From Rhodopirellula islandica (GTDB taxonomy: Bacteria; Planctomycetota; Planctomycetia; Pirellulales; Pirellulaceae): a stretch of DNA of 64,000 nucleotides. Shown here piece by piece: positions 60,697 to 64,000 of this stretch; within the stretch, counting starts at the first letter, position 1, and each line of letters begins with the position of its first letter. Under the pieces are notes generated by a model, which was not told the DNA's origin, searched no databases, and saw only the letters and a list, made by a program, of their open reading frames with translations. Made by a program: the position numbers and the translations under genes. Where the stretch lies: NCBI RefSeq assembly GCF_001027925.1, contig NZ_LECT01000016.1, forward strand, positions 186,001 to 250,000, in the 5' to 3' direction.

Positions 60697-61035
60697 ATGA
60701 AATCAACTGTATTGTTCCTCTCCGGCGATTTGATTTTTGCCTCCCGTGTCCGCGCGGCCTGTGAAACGGCCGGGTTGACGTTTTCGCTGGCAGGACGATT
60801 GCCCGAAGAAGCCAACGAGGACGTGGGGTGGGTGATCGTCGACCTGTCGACTCGCAATGGAGTCGTCGCAGAATTGATGCCCACGGTTTCACGCGTGTGT
60901 CCCGAGGCTCGCGTGGTGGCCTATGGGCCGCACGTTCAAGTGGCTCGGTTGAAGGGGGCGCGAGAAGCGGGCGTGCCGACCGTGCTGACGCGGGGCCAAT
61001 TCGACGCCGGGTTGTCGTCGATGTTCAGCCCCTGA
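60697..61035 (+). CDS. Small receiver-like (pseudo-REC) protein
   Basis: 112 residues. The alternating hydrophobic strands and helices (TVLFLSGDLIFASRVRAAC, WVIVDLSTRNG, ARVVAYGPHVQVARLKGAREAGV, TVLTRGQF) follow the CheY fold, with Asp 49 in VIVDLS in the phosphoacceptor place. But only one acidic residue is at the N-terminal pocket (SGDL) and the conserved Lys is replaced by Arg (LTRGQF), so it may not be phosphorylated in the usual way. It may be a stand-alone degenerate receiver. Divergent from the FliN-like gene, 43 bp between starts, so they may be co-regulated. Confidence 0.6.
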   Translation: MKSTVLFLSGDLIFASRVRAACETAGLTFSLAGRLPEEANEDVGWVIVDLSTRNGVVAELMPTVSRVCPEARVVAYGPHVQVARLKGAREAGVPTVLTRGQFDAGLSSMFSP

Positions 61036-61179
61036 GAGCACAGCAGACGATCCTAGCTGGCTGGCGGAGTCGTCGCACGCGGGTACACTGCGGGCCCGCC
61101 TGCCGGATCTGAAGTCGCCCTGATCAAGGCCGATTCGCGGGCATGGACGAGTCTGTTTCTCTCACCTTGGTTGAATTTG

Positions 61180-62175
61180 ATGACGCACGATGTTTACGCC
61201 GTTGGCAACGCTCTCGTTGACATTCAGACGATGGTTGCCGATGACCTGCTGTCGGAACTGCAACTCGACAAAGGCATCATGACGCTGGTCGACGACCAGA
61301 AACAAGCGAGCGTGCTGAGCCGATTTGATCTTCCATCGTTGTCTCGTTGTGCGGGTGGTTCGGCCGCCAACACCATCGCCGCCGTCGCGGACTTTGGTGG
61401 CAAGGCCGCCTTTGTCGGGAAGATCGGCGACGACGAAACCGGGCAGTTCTTTCTAAAAGACTTGCGAGCCCTTGGTGTCACCATCGACGTGGATCCTCAG
61501 CCCGAGGCACCGACCGGAACCTGTGCCGTGCTGATCACGGAAGACGCTCAGCGAACCATGCTGACGAACTTGGCCGCTTCCACCGCCCTGTCCGAAGCGG
61601 ACATCGACGAAGACGTGATCGCAGCGAGCAAATACATTTACATCGAAGGCTACTTGTTCACCGGCGAGCAAACCAAAGCGGCCGCTTACAAAGCGATCGA
61701 ATTCGCGAAAAAGAAAAATGTCAAAGTCGCGTTCACTGCGTCGGATCCATTCCTCGTCAACATGATGAAGGACGAGATGTGGGACCTGATCCGCGGTCCA
61801 GTCGATTTGTTTTTCTGCAACGAAGAAGAAGCCAAGAGCCTCACCGGATTGGCTGATCCGATTGCATGTGCGAACAAGATTCACGAGTCGGCCGAGAACG
61901 TCGCGATGACTTTGGGGCCCAACGGTTCGATCTTGATGCACGGTGGCGAAGCGATTCCTGTCGAAGGTGTGAAGGTCAAGGCGATCGACACGACCGGTGC
62001 GGGCGACATGTACGCTGGCGGCATTTTGTACGGCATCACCAATGGGTTGGATTGGCGTCAGTCCGGGCACTTGGCCTCGCACGCCGCCGCTCGTGTGGTC
62101 GCCCAAATGGGAGCTCGCTTGGCCACTCCATTCACAGCAGACGAAGTCAAGCAGTTGACTGATTTGAGCGTCTGA
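61180..62175 (+). CDS. PfkB-family carbohydrate/adenosine kinase
   Basis: 331 residues of the ribokinase fold. The N-terminal substrate motif is [32 protein letters not shown] (about 56-88) and the C-terminal ATP and catalytic motif [18 protein letters not shown] (about 268-285), with Asp in DTTGAGD as base. The sequence resembles adenosine kinase-like members more than fructokinase, especially the N-terminal [13 protein letters not shown]. The exact sugar or nucleoside is uncertain. ATG 61180 is chosen; an upstream TTG three codons earlier is weaker. Monocistronic; a palindromic repeat block follows. Confidence 0.88.
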   Translation: MTHDVYAVGNALVDIQTMVADDLLSELQLDKGIMTLVDDQKQASVLSRFDLPSLSRCAGGSAANTIAAVADFGGKAAFVGKIGDDETGQFFLKDLRALGVTIDVDPQPEAPTGTCAVLITEDAQRTMLTNLAASTALSEADIDEDVIAASKYIYIEGYLFTGEQTKAAAYKAIEFAKKKNVKVAFTASDPFLVNMMKDEMWDLIRGPVDLFFCNEEEAKSLTGLADPIACANKIHESAENVAMTLGPNGSILMHGGEAIPVEGVKVKAIDTTGAGDMYAGGILYGITNGLDWRQSGHLASHAAARVVAQMGARLATPFTADEVKQLTDLSV

Positions 62176-62193
62176 GCGGAATCATAATGGCCG

Positions 62194-62314
62194 TGGTGGA
62201 CGAGGCAACGAGTCCCTGATAATCAGCGTAGAGACGAGGCAACGAGTCCCTAGCAATCAGCGTGGTGGACGAGGCAACGAATCCTTGAGTGGGACTCGTC
62301 GCCTCGTCCACCAC
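62194..62314. repeat. GGACGAGGCAACGAGTCC repeat block with inverted end
   Basis: Three direct copies of ACGAGGCAACGAGTCC-like words (about 62199-62215, 62233-62250, 62269-62285, the third with one change) followed by an inverted copy GGACTCGTCGCCTCGTCC (about 62292-62309). It resembles the inner arm of the palindrome at 37207-37272. Probably a MITE-like or REP element; no gene content. Confidence 0.75.
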
Positions 62315-62369
62315 CAAAATTCAGGACCGATTGGTCACCTGATGCTTCGCTGAGTCGGATGGGCGTTTG

Positions 62370-63098
62370 CTACTGAATTTTTTTCACGGCAGCGATCACG
62401 TCGGCGGGTTCGGCCCGTTTCTTGTAGTCGGCGTCCACGAATGCGTAGCTGATCTTGCCATTGGTATCGATCACGTAGGTCGCCGCCAGCGGCAGTTCCA
62501 TCGCTTCGTTGTCGTTTCGTTCGGCGAGCTGAAACTTGTCGCGGTAGACGGGGAGAATCGACTCGGGCAAGTCGAACATGATGCCGTACTTCCGCGCGAC
62601 TTCGCTTTTCTGGTCATACAAAACGAGCATTTCCAAGTCGTTGGACTCGGCCGTTTCTTTGGCTTTCTCGGGGATCTCGGGAGTCAGCACGATCAGCTTT
62701 GCACCGGCACCTTCGATGGCCGAGAGTTGTTCCTGCATGGCTCGCAATTGAAGGTTGCAGTACGGGCACCATCCGCCGCGGTACCACATCAAGATGACCG
62801 GGGTTTCGGACCACACGTCGCTGAGCGTGACTTGATTTTCGTCCCAGCCAGACAGGGTCGCGTCGATGGCGTCGTCGCCGACTTGCTTGGCGGATTCCTC
62901 GATGCCGGTCGCACGGACTTGGCCCACCGCATTTTGAAACGTCTTCAGGACTTGAGCTGGGTATCGCTTCGTCGAATTGACCTCCATTTCCTTCAGTTGG
63001 GAGGAAAGGTTGGTTCCCGCGGGTTCGTCTGCACGGGCTTGAGTGGACAGGACCATGGCCGGCAGAAATGCGGCACAAAAGAAGAGACGGAATCGCAT
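62370..63098 (-). CDS. Exported peroxiredoxin-like (AhpC/TSA) protein
   Basis: 242 residues with a signal peptide (RLFFCAAFLPAMVLSTQARA). The thioredoxin-like domain has WYRGGWCPYC (Cys pair CxxC at the active site) in the second third, after an N-terminal region of about 80 residues. It resembles the AhpC/TSA family reducing peroxides or thiol-disulfide exchange proteins in the periplasm. ATG 63098 gives the signal peptide. Neighbours: PfkB kinase convergent, helicase upstream on the same strand. The substrate is unknown. Confidence 0.85.
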   Translation of the reverse strand: MRFRLFFCAAFLPAMVLSTQARADEPAGTNLSSQLKEMEVNSTKRYPAQVLKTFQNAVGQVRATGIEESAKQVGDDAIDATLSGWDENQVTLSDVWSETPVILMWYRGGWCPYCNLQLRAMQEQLSAIEGAGAKLIVLTPEIPEKAKETAESNDLEMLVLYDQKSEVARKYGIMFDLPESILPVYRDKFQLAERNDNEAMELPLAATYVIDTNGKISYAFVDADYKKRAEPADVIAAVKKIQ

Positions 63099-63234
63099 GA
63101 GTTCACAACGTTGGATTCAGAAGGAAGAGAAGAACGGCAACAGCTTGGCAATGTCTGCTGCCGAGTGGGATCCGCCAAATCCAAGCTGGATGAGCGGCCC
63201 CCAAACGTCGCGAATCCTTGGCCGGATGGGCGAG

Positions 63235-64000
63235 CTACCGCTCCACCAACTCGATTTTGGCGAACGCCAGACGGAAGGTTTCTTCGGTTTCTTCGAATTG
63301 AATTTTGGCGGTTCGTTTGGGGCCTTTGCCTGTCAACGCGATGATCGTTCCCTCGCCATATTCATCGTGGCGAACCGTGCTGCCTTCGCGGTACGCACCC
63401 AGGGGTGTCGCCCCGGATTGCAGCAGATCGCTGGCCGTTTTCAGCTCGGCTTGGATTGAAACCTTGGGCTTCTTTTTCTTCGGCGGCGGAACGTCGTCGT
63501 GATACACGTCCGGGATCGCGGATTGGTCCGTCATCGGGATGATGCGAGGTCCGTCGGCGACTTCTGTTTGTCCGGCGGGGCCGGTGTCGGTGACCGCAGC
63601 GGGTTCTTGAACCAGGTCCCACGAGTCCGGGTATTCATCGTCGTAGGCGTCGTCAAAGAAGTTCCGGCTGCCTTTGACTTCGACCACCTGCATTTCATCG
63701 CGAGGCAATTCGCCCAAGAACATGCTGGGGATCGCCGGTTGGTTTTCGCCACGGAAACTTCGCAGTTTTGCATAGCTGATCTGCAGCCACTGCTCGGCTC
63801 GCGTGACACCCACAAACAACAGTCGACGTTCCTCTTCGAGTTGGGTCTCGTCTTCTTTGCTGCGGCGATGAGGCAGCAGGTTGTCCTCGACTGCGATGAT
63901 GAACACGCGAGGAAATTCCAGGCCTTTGGCGGCATGCATGGTCATCAGGGTCACGCGGTTGTTGGAATCTTCAAACGCGTCGGTGTCCGAGACCAGTGCG
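63235..64000 (-). CDS. UvrD/PcrA-type DNA helicase, C-terminal part (cut by window end)
   Basis: The frame is open to the right edge of the window, so this is the last ~255 residues of a longer protein (usually about 720-750). It includes the SF1A helicase motif V/VI region TLMTMHAAKGLEFPRVFIIAVEDNLLPH and LLFVGVTRAEQWLQISY, then an acidic/Pro linker and a C-terminal Tudor-like domain (STVRHDEYGEGTIIALTGKGPKRTAKIQF), as in PcrA/UvrD. Helicase of nucleotide excision repair, mismatch repair and fork maintenance, moving 3' to 5'. The N-terminal Walker A is outside the window. Confidence 0.92.
   Translation of the reverse strand, partial: ALVSDTDAFEDSNNRVTLMTMHAAKGLEFPRVFIIAVEDNLLPHRRSKEDETQLEEERRLLFVGVTRAEQWLQISYAKLRSFRGENQPAIPSMFLGELPRDEMQVVEVKGSRNFFDDAYDDEYPDSWDLVQEPAAVTDTGPAGQTEVADGPRIIPMTDQSAIPDVYHDDVPPPKKKKPKVSIQAELKTASDLLQSGATPLGAYREGSTVRHDEYGEGTIIALTGKGPKRTAKIQFEETEETFRLAFAKIELVER

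Noticed and set aside
62194-62314. CRISPR-like regularly spaced repeats
   Set aside because: Only three direct copies with short irregular gaps, one inverted copy and no cas genes; better explained as a palindromic repeat element.

Overview
The window looks like a chromosome segment of a marine planctomycete of the Rhodopirellula type (Pirellulaceae). The clues are a DUF1559 pseudopilin-like protein, VPEP/PEP-CTERM exoproteins, a giant surface protein with a planctomycete-type N-terminus and a dockerin-like end, a very large CxxCH (PVC-type) haem protein, a formylglycine sulfatase and many intergenic palindromes. This is inferred from protein families and composition; no database search was possible.

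Region 1 (1-2.5 kb) is accessory DNA: an intact IS4-type element with perfect 20-bp ends, inserted next to half of a small dispersed repeat, then a GxxExxY/PD-(D/E)XK-like gene bracketed by two copies of an inverted repeat.

Region 2 (2.5-26.6 kb) is the most interesting part and reads as a metal (most likely zinc) homeostasis island. It holds two COG0523/CobW GTPases, a small lipoprotein, a MerC-domain membrane protein, a ZIP transporter with a His-rich tail, two PEP-CTERM proteins, a ~3318-residue surface protein with six choice-of-anchor-M-like domains and long His/Asp clusters, a second anchor-M protein, a Cys/His-rich exported protein, a His-rich two-repeat cytosolic protein, an SmtB-type ArsR sensor with the zinc-site spacing DxHx10HxxE, and a Fur/Zur-family regulator. 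A 15-bp motif, TGCAA-N5-(G/T)TGCA, occurs in the upstream regions of these genes (4388, 6276, 6326, 7420 variant, 18934, 25084, 26080). By eye I found it nowhere else in the window apart from one weaker copy at 28158. I propose it as the shared operator. Embedded in the island is an operon for a membrane-fused spermidine-synthase-like protein, a DUF1559 protein and a lipoprotein.

Region 3 (26.6-31.9 kb) has a prepilin-peptidase-like protein that seems to lack its second catalytic aspartate, facing an operon for a CpaC-like secretin, a lipoprotein and a TPR lipoprotein (Tad/Flp pilus-type secretion).

Region 4 (31.9-46 kb) is mixed housekeeping: type II NADH dehydrogenase, MgtC, DUF502, polysaccharide deacetylase, PRC-barrel protein, sulfatase, hybrid histidine kinase, POT peptide transporter and a histone-H1-like Lys/Ala protein, with several palindromic repeats between genes. 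The ~700 bp upstream of the H1-like gene have strikingly unusual composition.

Region 5 (46-64 kb) holds a site-2 protease, a prolyl oligopeptidase, an ExbB/ExbD-like three-gene set, a tightly coupled operon FxsA-HAD-GT4-GH13_18 (possibly compatible-solute or glycosylglycerate turnover), the giant PVC cytochrome-type protein, a FliN-like SpoA protein, a pseudo-receiver, an adenosine-kinase-like PfkB sugar kinase, a peroxiredoxin and the 3' part of a UvrD/PcrA helicase cut by the window end.

No rRNA, tRNA or CRISPR array was recognised.
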